DNA of 64,000 nucleotides from Acetobacterium woodii DSM 1030 (GCF_000247605.1 NC_016894.1:558001-622000); one strand, 5' to 3'. Counted from the stretch's first letter, positions 7,986-17,203 are shown. Notes: a model not told the origin generated them from the sequence alone. A program made the numbers and translations.

Positions 7986-8723
7986 ATGCAATCAAACGAT
8001 TTATTTCAAGAACTTAAAAATAAATTCCGAATCATCGTTCAGGAAAAGGCATTGCTTGATGAACAGGTTGTCGTTAAAGGAAAAACTTTAGCAGTCGAAG
8101 ATGCAATCGGTAAGCCCAAACGTCAGGATTTTCCTTTGATTAAAGGCAAAGAGAAATTGATGCAGGCAACTTTTAAGGGGGTGTGCGGTCAGGCGTATAG
8201 CGATATGTCCGGCTCTTTTAGCGGCTCATTGGCAGAAATTATTGATAAACCATTGGAAACACATTTCGATATGGCGGTTTTCATTGCCACGTTAAATGCG
8301 GTGTTACGATATTTGGGCCTTGCTGAAAAAACGATCCATTGTAAAGATGAAGAACCTGAATTTTGCGCGGAAAAACTAATTGCTTTTATCCGGGAAAATT
8401 ATGGTAATCCTAAAATTGCTTTGATTGGATTTCAACCTTCATTTTTGGAGCGTCTGGCGTTACATTTCTCAGTACGTGTGCTTGATATGGACAAGGATCG
8501 TATTGACACGATTAAATTTGGGGTTCGGATTGAAGATGGTGAAAAAGACATGGCGGATGTATTGGACTGGTGTGATTTAATTTTTGCGACGGGAAGCACC
8601 GTAGCCAATGGGACGATCACTAATTTTACAAATCGGGATAAGCCCATTATTTTTTATGGAACGACCATTGCCGGCGCGGCCAGTCTTCTGGGATTTGAGC
8701 GTTATTGTGAATGTGCAAAATAA
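7986..8723 (+). CDS. DUF364 (putative heavy-metal chelation) protein
   Basis: 245 residues. An N-terminal DUF4213-like half contains VVVKGKTLAVEDAIG and a cysteine-containing GVCGQAYSDMSG. The C-terminal Rossmann-like half carries KIALIGFQPSFLERL, WCDLIFATGSTVANGT and PIIFYGTTIAGAASLLG, which are DUF364 marks. The family is often associated with metal or molybdenum-type cofactor handling, but no reaction is established. The ATG is preceded by AAGGAG nine bases upstream. Its palindromic promoter suggests tight control, and a related element precedes the MBL-fold gene at 22545, hinting at co-regulation. Confidence 0.8.
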   Translation: MQSNDLFQELKNKFRIIVQEKALLDEQVVVKGKTLAVEDAIGKPKRQDFPLIKGKEKLMQATFKGVCGQAYSDMSGSFSGSLAEIIDKPLETHFDMAVFIATLNAVLRYLGLAEKTIHCKDEEPEFCAEKLIAFIRENYGNPKIALIGFQPSFLERLALHFSVRVLDMDKDRIDTIKFGVRIEDGEKDMADVLDWCDLIFATGSTVANGTITNFTNRDKPIIFYGTTIAGAASLLGFERYCECAK

Positions 8724-8788
8724 ATGATCGAAAAAAGACACGGCTATATTCTGACTCCGGATTAAAGACGGTTTAACAAAGAGATTAT

Positions 8789-8839
8789 GAAAAGTGATGC
8801 CTTTATGTCATAAAAAGTGACAGAAGGGTATCACTTTTT
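8789..8839 (+). terminator. Intrinsic terminator after DUF364 gene
   Basis: AAAAGTGAT and ATCACTTTTT arms with additional CCTT/AAGG pairing around a long loop, ending in TTTTT. Confidence 0.7.
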
Positions 8840-8871
8840 GTATTTTAATCCTTCCGGAAACAGGTCTATTT

Positions 8872-8957
8872 AATTTAAGGTAGGATGGCCTAGCCAGATT
8901 GTATTATATAGTGGGGTGCAAACCCGTCTCGGGTAGAGTAAACTATCCGTTAATTTA
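8872..8957 (+). other. Possible structured leader before the kinase-like gene
   Basis: Compact, G/C-richer stretch in an AT-rich region. It holds two mutually exclusive hairpins (GGG-TGCAAA-CCC and CCCG-TCT-CGGG share the CCC), then GGGTAG/CTATCC, and roughly complementary TTAATTTAA-like ends. I do not recognise a known riboswitch class. Structure is seen; function is inference. Confidence 0.3.
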
Positions 8958-8993
8958 ATGGTGATATGGAATAAAAGAAAAGGAGTTAATAAA

Positions 8994-9575
8994 TTGAAAA
9001 AATTGATTTTAGTAACATCGCCTCCAGCAAGTGGGAAAACCTATGTCGCGAAGAAATTGGCAGAAGCATTAAGTCAGGTCGTTTATTTGGATAAAGATAC
9101 GCTCATACCACTTTCAAAACAGATTTTTGTTGTCGCTGGTGAAGAATATAACCGGAGTTCTGATTTTTTCGAAAAAAATATTCGCGATTATGAATACGAA
9201 ACCGTGGTAGCTCTGGCACTGGAAGCTCTCGATTATGACAATACGGTTTTGATTAATGCCCCGTTCACAAAAGAAGTACGAGATATCAATTATATCTATA
9301 ATCTTAAAGCAAAATTGAAGAAAAAAAAGGCGTCTTTAGTTGTTATCTGGGTGGAAACAGCAATCGAAGTAACGAGACAAAGAATGATTGCCAGAAACTC
9401 TGAACGAGATACCTGGAAACTTGCTCATTGGGATGAGTATCTTGCCGAGAGTAATTTTAATATTCCGATTGGGTTGGATAATCCTCATGTAAAAGATGAT
9501 TTGCTGATTTTTAAAAACTCAACCGACCAGGAATTCAAAACATCATTAAATGAGATCTTATCAATTCTTGAATAA
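8994..9575 (+). CDS. P-loop kinase/zeta-toxin-like ATP-binding protein
   Basis: 193 residues from the TTG at 8994, chosen because AAAGGAG lies eight bases upstream and the sequence then begins MKKLILVTSPPASGKTYVAK, as expected for a P-loop start. A longer frame begins at 8958 without a ribosome binding site. Walker A is PPASGKT; YLDKDTL follows at the usual second acidic position, and the lid region contains RQRMIARNSERD. This is the pattern of small nucleoside or metabolite kinases and zeta-like enzymes. The substrate is not identifiable, and no antitoxin-like neighbour is present, so a toxin role is not supported. Confidence 0.75.
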   Translation: MKKLILVTSPPASGKTYVAKKLAEALSQVVYLDKDTLIPLSKQIFVVAGEEYNRSSDFFEKNIRDYEYETVVALALEALDYDNTVLINAPFTKEVRDINYIYNLKAKLKKKKASLVVIWVETAIEVTRQRMIARNSERDTWKLAHWDEYLAESNFNIPIGLDNPHVKDDLLIFKNSTDQEFKTSLNEILSILE

Positions 9576-9719
9576 ATGTTTTGATTGGGGAAATCAGGAT
9601 GTTTTGAAATAGAAAAAAATAATGCTGGAAAAAAATATTAAAACAGTTAAAATAGTAGAGGTGCGAATTAGTTTGGAACGCAATCGGAACACGAGGGTGA
9701 GAAAAACTTAAAAAAGCAA

Positions 9720-9890
9720 TAGGTAATTGCAAAAGTGCCATGAGCTTTGGGCCCAGTTTCGCACAAAACAATTTCTACACGGTACGGCGGACAGTTCGAT
9801 GAACTGTTCGCCTGCACGTTACGAAATTGTTTGTGGAAACTGCACCCAAAGCAACCGTTGTTTGATGGTTTTTAATTTCGCAATTACCTA
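9720..9890 (+). mobile_element. Family-1 MITE, copy D, before the symporter gene
   Basis: 171 bp with TAGG...CCTA ends. Flanks at 9709-9719 and 9891-9901 match at 9 of 11 positions (TAAAAAAGCAA versus TGAAAAAGTAA), an aged duplication. It ends 28 nt before the GTG start of the symporter. It happens to be open in the symporter frame, which would add a false 64-residue N-terminal extension. Confidence 0.9.
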
Positions 9891-9918
9891 TGAAAAAGTA
9901 ATAGTTGGAGGAAATGGT

Positions 9919-11271
9919 GTGGATAAACGCAGTGAGTTTTCAAGTAAAATCGGGTTTGTGTTGGCTGCGGCCGGATCGGCAGTGGGGCTGGGAAATATCT
10001 GGCGGTTTCCGTATCTGGCCGCAAAGTATGGGGGCGGTCTCTTTCTGGTGATTTACCTGATTTTTGTAGCAACGCTGGGGTTTGCAATTATGACGGCCGA
10101 ATTGGCGATTGGTCGAAAAGCCCAGCTTAGCCCGGTGGGCGCTTATCGGGCCCTGGATAAACGATTCAGTTTTGTCGGGATTATTGCCTCATTGGTGGCA
10201 TTTCTGATTCTTCCCTATTACAGTGTTATTGGCGGTTGGGTGATAAAATATTTTGCGGTTTTTGTAACCGGCGGCGGAATGGCTACCGCCGGTACGGATT
10301 ATTTTACTGGTTACATAGCCAGACCTGTTGAACCGATTATATGGCAGTCTGTTTTTGTTTTAGCGACTACTTTTGTGGTGATTAGAGGGGTCAAGGACGG
10401 TGTTGAGAAAGCCAGTAAAATATTAATGCCGATATTGATTGTGATGTCCGTGTTTCTTTCGGTTTATTCGATCATGCAGCCCGGGGCAATGGCCGGGGTT
10501 TGGTATTTCCTTTATCCGGATTTGGCGAATTTTAGCTTTCAGGCCGTTTTAGCAGCCATGGGACAAATGTTTTATTCGTTATCGCTGGCAATGGGGATTA
10601 TGGTGACTTATGGCTCGTATCTTAGCAAAAAGGATGATCTGGAAGCTTCAGTCAAGCAAATTGAAGTGTTTGACGCCGGGATTGCGATACTAGCGGGCTT
10701 TATGATTATTCCGGCAGTGTTTGCTTTTTCCGGCGGGGATCCAACAATGCTTAATAAGGGGCCTGGTTTGATGTTTGTCACCCTACCCAAGGTATTTGAA
10801 AGCATGGGATTGGGCAGCATCATGGGAGGCGCTTTTTTTCTGCTGGTTTTATTTGCCGCACTGACATCTTCGATTTCACTGATGGAAGCTGTAGTGGCAA
10901 CCGTTTGCGATCAGTTTAAGTGGGAACGAAAAAAAGGGGTAATTATTGTCGCGCTGTTGACCGTTCTGATTGGAATACCATCTTCTTTGGGGCAAGGAGT
11001 ATGGAGTGGGATACATATTTTTGGATTCAATTTTCTGGATTTCTTTGATTTTATCACAAACTCTATTTTAATGCCGGTAGGGGCCTTTTTTACCTGTATC
11101 CTTGTGGGTCATGTTTTGGAAACAAAACTTATTGTTGATGAAGTTAAACTGTCTTCACCGTTTAAACGCGAAAAACTGTTTATCGTGATGATTAAATATA
11201 TTGCTCCCCTGTGTATAATTGGTATTCTCATCAGTTCAATTTTAGAAGCGCTGGGCGTTATAAAATATTGA
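9919..11271 (+). CDS. Na+-dependent amino-acid symporter (NSS/SNF family)
   Basis: 450 residues from the GTG at 9919; GGAGG lies seven bases upstream. The open frame extends back through the mobile repeat at 9720, but that extension is repeat sequence. The protein opens with the family hallmark IGFVLAAAGSAVGLGNIWRF (TM1, with the sodium and substrate binding unwound region) and has 11 predicted membrane segments, like the bacterial MhsT group. It imports amino acids with sodium, which suits an organism with a sodium-based membrane energetics such as an acetogen (inference). A terminator hairpin duplicated by a family-2 element follows the stop. Confidence 0.92.
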   Translation: MDKRSEFSSKIGFVLAAAGSAVGLGNIWRFPYLAAKYGGGLFLVIYLIFVATLGFAIMTAELAIGRKAQLSPVGAYRALDKRFSFVGIIASLVAFLILPYYSVIGGWVIKYFAVFVTGGGMATAGTDYFTGYIARPVEPIIWQSVFVLATTFVVIRGVKDGVEKASKILMPILIVMSVFLSVYSIMQPGAMAGVWYFLYPDLANFSFQAVLAAMGQMFYSLSLAMGIMVTYGSYLSKKDDLEASVKQIEVFDAGIAILAGFMIIPAVFAFSGGDPTMLNKGPGLMFVTLPKVFESMGLGSIMGGAFFLLVLFAALTSSISLMEAVVATVCDQFKWERKKGVIIVALLTVLIGIPSSLGQGVWSGIHIFGFNFLDFFDFITNSILMPVGAFFTCILVGHVLETKLIVDEVKLSSPFKREKLFIVMIKYIAPLCIIGILISSILEALGVIKY

Positions 11272-11284
11272 TGTGGCGACACAA

Positions 11285-11310
11285 AGTAATCTCCAAATCA
11301 GGAAATTGCT
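11285..11310 (+). terminator. Left copy of duplicated terminator hairpin (2a)
   Basis: AATCTCC ... GGAAATT hairpin without a T-run. It is a 23-of-26 match to the functional-looking copy at 11487-11512; the family-2 element lies between. Confidence 0.75.
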
Positions 11311-11486
11311 GAGGTTGTCACTAAACGACCGTACCGATCAATTGTTAATCTGTTGTATGCACGCAATTCTTACAGTTGCAAGCAAAGCTTTGGTTAAAGA
11401 TATCCTTTTCGCGGCAACTGTTCGCCTTGAGGCACACAACATGATCTAACAATTGTCGGTACTATGTTATCTTTTTTGACAGTCTG
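11311..11486 (+). mobile_element. Family-2 element, copy 2a, between duplicated terminator hairpins
   Basis: 176 bp, GAGGTTGTCA... to ...TTTTTTGACAGTCTGA. Long imperfect inverted arms are seen, with CGTACCGATCAATTGTTAAT at the left matched by an inverted AACAATTGTCGGTAC at the right. It shares sequence with copies at 28533, 30794 and 61749. No coding capacity. It is flanked by 26-bp repeats that are the symporter gene's terminator hairpin. Confidence 0.9.
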
Positions 11487-11519
11487 AGTAGTCTCTAAAT
11501 CAGGAGATTGCTTTTTTTA
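11487..11519 (+). terminator. Right copy of terminator (2a) with T-run
   Basis: TCTC-TAAATCA-GGAGATTGC followed by TTTTTTT. This copy keeps the T-run and is probably the working terminator for the symporter gene, now read through the inserted element. Confidence 0.75.
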
Positions 11520-11654
11520 TTTTTAAAGGATTTAAATTGAGAATCGTTAAAAAAAGCTGCATTAAGAATAAAAAAGCGTTAAAATAAAAGAAATTGGATT
11601 TTGCGGGATTAAAAAATACCCAATAAAACGAATTCTAGGGGCGAGGAGGTATTG

Positions 11655-13373
11655 ATGAAACGAATTATTACTGACTATTTAAAACCATTTTATGGTCGAA
11701 TGGCGTTTGGCGTTTTTTTTAAATTTACCGGTTCGATCCTGGATTTAGTCATTCCATCAATCCTGGCCTATATCATTGATAATGTAATCCCACTCAATCA
11801 AAAATTGCCAATTTTTTATTGGGGTGGGGTGATGCTGTTTTGTGCCATTATAGGGATGGTTTTTAATATTATTGCTAATCGGATGGCGGCCAGGGTGGCC
11901 AGTGATGCTACCGAAGTGATCCGCCATGATTTGTTTGCTAAGGTGATGTATTTTTCTAATCGTCAAATGGATGAAATAACGAAACCATCGGTGATTTCCC
12001 GCTTAACATCCGATACGTATATCATCCATCAGATGATTATTCGGATTCAGAGACTGGGAGTTCGGGCACCAATTATGTTTTTTGGCGGGATTATTGTTAC
12101 CTTGATGTTGGATCCGGTTTTGGCAACGGTTCTGATTGCGATTATGCCGGTATTAATGTTAATCATCATTTTGGTATCTAAAAAAAGTATGCCTATTTTT
12201 GCCGGATTGCAAAAGGCTTTTGATGGTTTTGTCAGATTGGTAAGAGAAGATATTAACGGCGTCCGGGTGATTAAAGCACTGTCAAAAATGGATTATGAAA
12301 AACGGCGTTTTGACGCGATCAATACCGATGTGGTTAATCGGGAGAAAAAAGCCCGGATGATGGTGGCAGTGATTAAACCGGTGATGAATATCTGCTTGAA
12401 TATGGGTTTGGTTTGTGTGATCCTGGTGGGTGCTTATGGGGTTAATAGAGGTACGTCAGAAGTGGGGGCGATTTTAGCTTTTATGACCTATTTTACCATT
12501 ATTTTGCATTCTGTTTTGTCGATTTCCAGATTATTTGAAATGTGGCCAAAGGTCACGGCTTCTGCGGATCGGATCATGCAGGCGATTGATGATGTGGATG
12601 TGATGGCGGTTCAGGAGTCGGAAAAAATAAAGGAGAATAAAAGCACCGCTTTAGTAGAATTTAAAAATGTTACTTTTTCTTACAATAAAGAGGAACCGAA
12701 TCTTGCCAATGTTTCTTTTGCACTAAAAAATGGCGAAACGTTGGGGATAATTGGTGAAACCGGTTCCGGCAAAACGACCTTGTTAAATCTCCTGATGCGT
12801 CTTTATGATGCCGATGCGGGAAATATTTTCATTGAGGGTAAGGATGTTAAAGCGATCGACCCTCGGGAATTGCATAAAAAGTTTGGCGTTGCTTTTCAAA
12901 ATGATATTATTTTTGAAGCGACCATCGAAGAAAATATTGATCTCGGTAGAAATCTTTCAAAAGAAGCCATTAAAGAAGCAATTATTTGTGCCGGTGCGGA
13001 GCAATTTGTGGACGAAAAGTCGGATAAGTCCGAGGAACAGTTAACCATTAAAGGTGCGAACCTCAGCGGCGGCCAAAAACAACGGATTCTGATTGCCAGA
13101 GCACTGGCTTCCCGGCCTGAAATATTGGTGTTAGACGATGCCTCAAGTGCCTTGGACTACAAGACGGATGCAACCTTTCGGAAGGCAATTAAGGCGCATT
13201 TTGCTGCGACAACGATTGTTATTGTGGCACAGCGAGTCAGTTCGATAAAACATGCCGATCATATTCTGGTACTTGAAAATGGCACCGTTATTGGTTATGG
13301 TAAACATAAACAATTAATGAAAAGCTGTGACGTGTATCGCGAAATCAGCCATTCCCAGATGGGGGTGTCCTGA
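11655..13373 (+). CDS. ABC exporter half-transporter A (degenerate catalytic site)
   Basis: 572 residues from the ATG at 11655, with GGAGG eight bases upstream. Six membrane segments (about residues 15-310) are followed by the nucleotide-binding domain. Walker A is GETGSGKTT (about 368), the signature is LSGGQKQR (about 470), and Walker B reads LVLDDASSALD with Asp in place of the catalytic Glu. The H-loop is also altered: VAQRVSS rather than a His-containing switch. These changes are known in the non-catalytic site of heterodimeric exporters such as TmrAB or LmrCD. The partner begins one base after its stop. Multidrug or lipid export is probable; substrate unknown. Confidence 0.9.
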   Translation: MKRIITDYLKPFYGRMAFGVFFKFTGSILDLVIPSILAYIIDNVIPLNQKLPIFYWGGVMLFCAIIGMVFNIIANRMAARVASDATEVIRHDLFAKVMYFSNRQMDEITKPSVISRLTSDTYIIHQMIIRIQRLGVRAPIMFFGGIIVTLMLDPVLATVLIAIMPVLMLIIILVSKKSMPIFAGLQKAFDGFVRLVREDINGVRVIKALSKMDYEKRRFDAINTDVVNREKKARMMVAVIKPVMNICLNMGLVCVILVGAYGVNRGTSEVGAILAFMTYFTIILHSVLSISRLFEMWPKVTASADRIMQAIDDVDVMAVQESEKIKENKSTALVEFKNVTFSYNKEEPNLANVSFALKNGETLGIIGETGSGKTTLLNLLMRLYDADAGNIFIEGKDVKAIDPRELHKKFGVAFQNDIIFEATIEENIDLGRNLSKEAIKEAIICAGAEQFVDEKSDKSEEQLTIKGANLSGGQKQRILIARALASRPEILVLDDASSALDYKTDATFRKAIKAHFAATTIVIVAQRVSSIKHADHILVLENGTVIGYGKHKQLMKSCDVYREISHSQMGVS

Positions 13374-13374
13374 A

Positions 13375-15141
13375 ATGAGACGATCACAAAAATTTGAAAA
13401 ACCCCAAAACAGAAAAGGCACATTGATCCAATTAGGTGGTTACTTGATGCGGTATAAGTGGCAGCTGTTTGTCGCCATCGCCTTAACCATCGGGAGTAAT
13501 CTGCTGGCCCTGGTAGGCCCGCTGTTATCAGGATATGCCATCGATGCCATTGAATTAGGGATGGGTAAAGTCAATTTTAATCAGGTTTTTTATTATGCTT
13601 TTTGGATGGCTGTTTTTTATCTGGCATCAGCGGGGCTGACCTATGTATTGGAAGTGTTGATGATTCGAATCAGTCGCCAGGTCACCTATGCGATGCGTAA
13701 AGATGTCTTTAATAAATTGTTAGATCTGCCGGTCGGATATTTTGATGTGCATCAGACGGGGGATGTCATCAGCCGGATTACCTATGACATTGATACCGTT
13801 AATAGCTCAATTTCCAGTGATTTGATTCAGGTATCATCGACGCTGATCACTGTCTTGGGCTCATTTTTTATGATGTTTGCGATTTCCCCTCCCTTGGTAC
13901 TGATTTTTGCGGTTACCGTCCCGGCATCGATCCTTGTATCACGATATCTGGTTAAGAAAACACGTCCTCTTTTTCGAAGGCGATCCCGAAAATTAGGGGA
14001 ACTCAATGGCTTCGTCGAAGAAATGGTGTCGGGTCAGAAGACATTAAAAATGTATGATCAGGAAGAAAATACGATTAGCAATTTTAATATCCGAAATAAA
14101 GCGGCAGTAGATGCGTATTATCATGCCGAATATTACGGGAGTATGATTTACCCGACGATTAATTTAATTAACAATGCAACATTGGCCGGCATTAGTGTGT
14201 TTGGTGCGCTTTTATATCTGGCCGGATCGATGTCAATCGGGCAAATTTCGTCGTTTGTATTGTATTCACGCAAATTTTCCGGTCCCATTAATGAAATGGC
14301 TAATATTATGAATGACCTCCAATCATCGTTGGCCGCGGCAGAGCGGGTTTTCGCCTTATTAAATGAATTGTCGGAGGCTAAAGATACTGAAAGAATGGCA
14401 AATTTAGAAAATGTCAACGGTGATATCGGGTTGGAGAATGTTCAATTCAGTTATGATGCCAATCAGGTGATTATAAAAGACCTCAGTTTGCAGGTTGAGG
14501 CGGGAAAACTAATTGCCATTGTTGGGCCTACCGGAGCGGGAAAAACGACGATTATCAATTTGTTGATGCGTTTTTATGATGTTGGGGCCGGTAATATTTA
14601 TGTCGATGGCAATGAAGTTAAGGAAGTGACCCGGGAAAGTTTGCGAAAATCCTTTGCGATGGTGCTTCAGGATACCTGGATTTTTCATGGCAGCATTTAC
14701 GAAAATCTGGCTTACGGAAAAGAAAATGCGACCATGGAAGAGGTCGTTCAAGCAGCTAAAGCAGCCCGAATCCATACCTTTATTGAACATCTTCCCGATG
14801 GTTATGAAACCATTTTAAGTGATGAAGGAACCAATATCTCAAAAGGTCAAAAGCAACTGTTAACAATCGCCCGGGCAATGCTTCTGGACGCTAAAATGTT
14901 AATTTTGGATGAAGCCACATCCAACGTGGATACCCGCACTGAGAAAAAGATCCAGGAGGCAATGCGTTATCTGATGAAAGATAAAACCTGTTTTGTAATT
15001 GCCCATCGGCTTTCGACGATCCAGAATGCCGATTTGATTTTGGTGGTAGAGCAGGGGAATGTGGTTGAACAAGGCACCCATGAAGAACTGATGGCAAAAG
15101 GCGGCAGTTACTGGCAGATGTATCAGTCTCAATTTGAGTGA
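13375..15141 (+). CDS. ABC exporter half-transporter B (catalytic)
   Basis: 588 residues from the ATG at 13375, one base after the stop of subunit A; GGGGGTG within the end of the upstream gene serves as ribosome binding site. Six membrane segments are followed by an ATPase domain with Walker A GPTGAGKTT (about 383), Walker B LILDEATSNVD with the catalytic Glu, and the switch His in IAHRLST. The signature is the unusual ISKGQKQ rather than LSGGQ. In a heterodimer the composite site formed by A's LSGGQ and B's Walker motifs would be active, and the other degenerate, exactly as seen here. Confidence 0.92.
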   Translation: MRRSQKFEKPQNRKGTLIQLGGYLMRYKWQLFVAIALTIGSNLLALVGPLLSGYAIDAIELGMGKVNFNQVFYYAFWMAVFYLASAGLTYVLEVLMIRISRQVTYAMRKDVFNKLLDLPVGYFDVHQTGDVISRITYDIDTVNSSISSDLIQVSSTLITVLGSFFMMFAISPPLVLIFAVTVPASILVSRYLVKKTRPLFRRRSRKLGELNGFVEEMVSGQKTLKMYDQEENTISNFNIRNKAAVDAYYHAEYYGSMIYPTINLINNATLAGISVFGALLYLAGSMSIGQISSFVLYSRKFSGPINEMANIMNDLQSSLAAAERVFALLNELSEAKDTERMANLENVNGDIGLENVQFSYDANQVIIKDLSLQVEAGKLIAIVGPTGAGKTTIINLLMRFYDVGAGNIYVDGNEVKEVTRESLRKSFAMVLQDTWIFHGSIYENLAYGKENATMEEVVQAAKAARIHTFIEHLPDGYETILSDEGTNISKGQKQLLTIARAMLLDAKMLILDEATSNVDTRTEKKIQEAMRYLMKDKTCFVIAHRLSTIQNADLILVVEQGNVVEQGTHEELMAKGGSYWQMYQSQFE

Positions 15142-15268
15142 GATAATTAAATAAACCCGGATAACAAGAATGATATTAAGCTTAATAGAAAAATTTATTA
15201 ATTATTACAATTGCGTTAAGCTAAGAAGATTTTATTTATCGGCATGAAGATACAAGTATATACAGCTA

Positions 15269-15297
15269 TTGACAAGAGTATGAAATTGTAGTATTAT
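15269..15297 (+). promoter_or_regulatory. Sigma-70-type promoter for importer operon
   Basis: TTGACA, 17-bp spacer, TATTAT. It points toward the family-5 ABC importer operon. Confidence 0.75.
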
Positions 15298-15463
15298 GTT
15301 GAATATTCATAAACAGAGATCGATTACAAAGCGAATTTATAATTAAAGTTATTAATTTAACCGTGAAGGTTGATAATCTTGCAGTAGCAGGTATCAGTCT
15401 TTGCGTTTTTTTTTGAAAAAATTGGCAGAATTTAAAACCGCCAATATTTAACTTAAATAGGTA

Positions 15464-15483
15464 AGGTAAAGTTAGCTTTACCT
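15464..15483 (+). promoter_or_regulatory. Palindromic operator, DtxR-like
   Basis: AGGTAAAG-TTAG-CTTTACCT, a perfect inverted repeat 28 bases before the first gene of the importer operon. Its AGGTWA...TWACCT form resembles operators of the DtxR/IdeR/MntR group. Assignment to a metal regulator is inference; it could also form an RNA hairpin next to the ribosome binding site. Confidence 0.5.
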
Positions 15484-15511
15484 AAAATAAAAAAAGAGAG
15501 AGGAAGATATT

Positions 15512-17107
15512 TTGAAAAATTTGTTAAAAAAATGGATAGCGTTATTTTTGGCGCTGTCGATGATCGTGATGTTGCCTGGATGTGGGAGTTCTCAGGCAAA
15601 AGCCGAAGAAGAAAACAATCTGGAAGCACAAAAACAAGTGGAGGTTATTAAACTGGCTGGGGGAGATTGGGGTTATCCCACACCTTATGGAATCTATCCG
15701 AGAGGACCCGGATCCAGAAAGATGGCACTGATTTTTGATGCCCTGGTCACAACCGATGTTGATGGAAATATCATCCCCCGTTTGGCTACGGAATGGCAGG
15801 CAAGCGAAGATGGGTTGGTTTATACATTGAAACTGCGACCGGATGTTAAATGGAATGATGGGGAAGCATTAACAGCAGAGGATGTGGTTTTCAGCTACGA
15901 TTATCAGAAAACCTATATTCCAGTGAATGCGGTCGATTTTTCGAAAGTCGTTAGTATGGAAGCTACAGAATCGCAAACGGTCAACATTACAATTACAGAG
16001 CCGGATCCAAAATTTATGTCAACGCTGACCAGCTTTAACATTATTCCAAAACATGTTTGGGAGACAGTAATCGATCCCAATAATTATCAGGATGCCAAGG
16101 CGGTTGTGGGAACAGGACCTTACAAATTAACGGATTACAGCAAGGAACATGGGACTTATCGATTTGAAATCAACGAAGAGTTTTGGGGAAATGAACCAAA
16201 GGTTAAAGAGATTAAGTTTATTCCGGTCAGTGAAGAAATTCTTGCCTTTGAACAAGGAGAAGTAGATCGAATTAGTATTACACCAGACGTTTTGGATCGG
16301 TTTGAAAGCAATGATGAATATGAAGTTATGCAGTATGTGACCTCCTGGGCCTATCGACTATACTACAATATGAATAACGAATCGGATTTTGCCAATGTAA
16401 CCTTTCGTCAGGCATTGGCTTATGCCATCAATCGGGATCAACTAGTGGAAAAAATCGAACGGGGAGCTGCCGTGCCCGGTAATCCTGGAGTGCTCCATCC
16501 GACTAATAAATTGTATAACGGAGCAGTGGAACAGTATGCCAATGATCCCCAAAAAGCTGAAGAATTATTAGATAGTATCGGTTTTAAAGATACCGATGGT
16601 GATAAGATAAGAGAAAATGACAGTGGTGAAAAACTGAGCTTCACATTGTTAGCCGATGAAGGCAGTACGAGATTAGCCGAACTGATTAAACAGGATCTTG
16701 CTTTAGTTGGAGTGGAGGTCAATGTTCAAACCACCGACACAAAAAGTAGAGATGCCCGTTTTGCAGCAGGTGATTTTGAAATGGTTATTAATGGAAGCGG
16801 TGGAGGAGAAGACCTCAGTGAAGTTACTAATGTAAAAAAATCAGCAAAAGCCACATCAACGACTGCAGAGGTGATCGGTTATAACAATCCGGAAGTTGAT
16901 CGATTATATACTGCACAATTAAAAGCGACCGGCCCGGAAGAACAGCTCAAACTTAGCGGTGAACTTCAGAATCTTGTGGCTCAGGAATTGCCGAAGTTGA
17001 CCCTTTATTATACAAACACGATTGCAGTGCATCGGCCCAAAGTTTACAATGGATGGAGTGCAGATACTTACCATAATGATGCCCGAATAAATTTTGTAGC
17101 AGATTAA
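15512..17107 (+). CDS. ABC importer substrate-binding lipoprotein (family 5, Opp/Nik type)
   Basis: 531 residues, TTG start with AGAGAGG upstream. The signal peptide ends in the lipobox LPGC (Cys about residue 27), so the mature protein is lipid-anchored outside. The body is a solute-binding protein family 5: RLATEWQASEDGLVYTLKLR, VKWNDGEALTAEDVVFSY and FRQALAYAINRDQ. Family 5 proteins carry peptides, nickel, or metal-metallophore complexes. The operator upstream and the methyltransferase downstream favour a metal or metallophore substrate, but peptide import cannot be excluded. A hairpin directly after the gene probably lets it be expressed above the membrane genes. Confidence 0.88.
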   Translation: MKNLLKKWIALFLALSMIVMLPGCGSSQAKAEEENNLEAQKQVEVIKLAGGDWGYPTPYGIYPRGPGSRKMALIFDALVTTDVDGNIIPRLATEWQASEDGLVYTLKLRPDVKWNDGEALTAEDVVFSYDYQKTYIPVNAVDFSKVVSMEATESQTVNITITEPDPKFMSTLTSFNIIPKHVWETVIDPNNYQDAKAVVGTGPYKLTDYSKEHGTYRFEINEEFWGNEPKVKEIKFIPVSEEILAFEQGEVDRISITPDVLDRFESNDEYEVMQYVTSWAYRLYYNMNNESDFANVTFRQALAYAINRDQLVEKIERGAAVPGNPGVLHPTNKLYNGAVEQYANDPQKAEELLDSIGFKDTDGDKIRENDSGEKLSFTLLADEGSTRLAELIKQDLALVGVEVNVQTTDTKSRDARFAAGDFEMVINGSGGGEDLSEVTNVKKSAKATSTTAEVIGYNNPEVDRLYTAQLKATGPEEQLKLSGELQNLVAQELPKLTLYYTNTIAVHRPKVYNGWSADTYHNDARINFVAD

Positions 17108-17129
17108 AAATTAATAAGCAATATTAAAC

Positions 17130-17173
17130 GGATGGCGATGGAAATACTCAATGAGTTGCCATCCTGATTTTTT
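17130..17173 (+). terminator. Intra-operon attenuating terminator
   Basis: GGATGGC and GCCATCC arms then TGATTTTTT, between the binding-protein gene and the first permease. This is a common way to make more binding protein than permease. Confidence 0.65.
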
Positions 17174-17203
17174 ATCAAATTACTCAAGCGAAAGGGAGAG
17201 AAC

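Larger units (their letters stand above)
15142..15511. other. Leader region of the importer operon, 370 bp
   Basis: Holds a strong promoter (15269-15297), a leader of over 200 nt containing a TTTTTTTTT run after a weak stem (about 15385-15415), and a metal-regulator-like palindrome (15464-15483) close to the first gene. No coding frame seen. Confidence 0.5.

Noticed and set aside
7795-8091. 98-codon ORF over copy C
   Set aside because: Encoded by the family-1 repeat and out of frame with the DUF364 gene.
8994-9575. P-loop protein considered as a toxin of a toxin-antitoxin pair
   Set aside because: No small antitoxin gene beside it; the upstream region appears to be a leader only.
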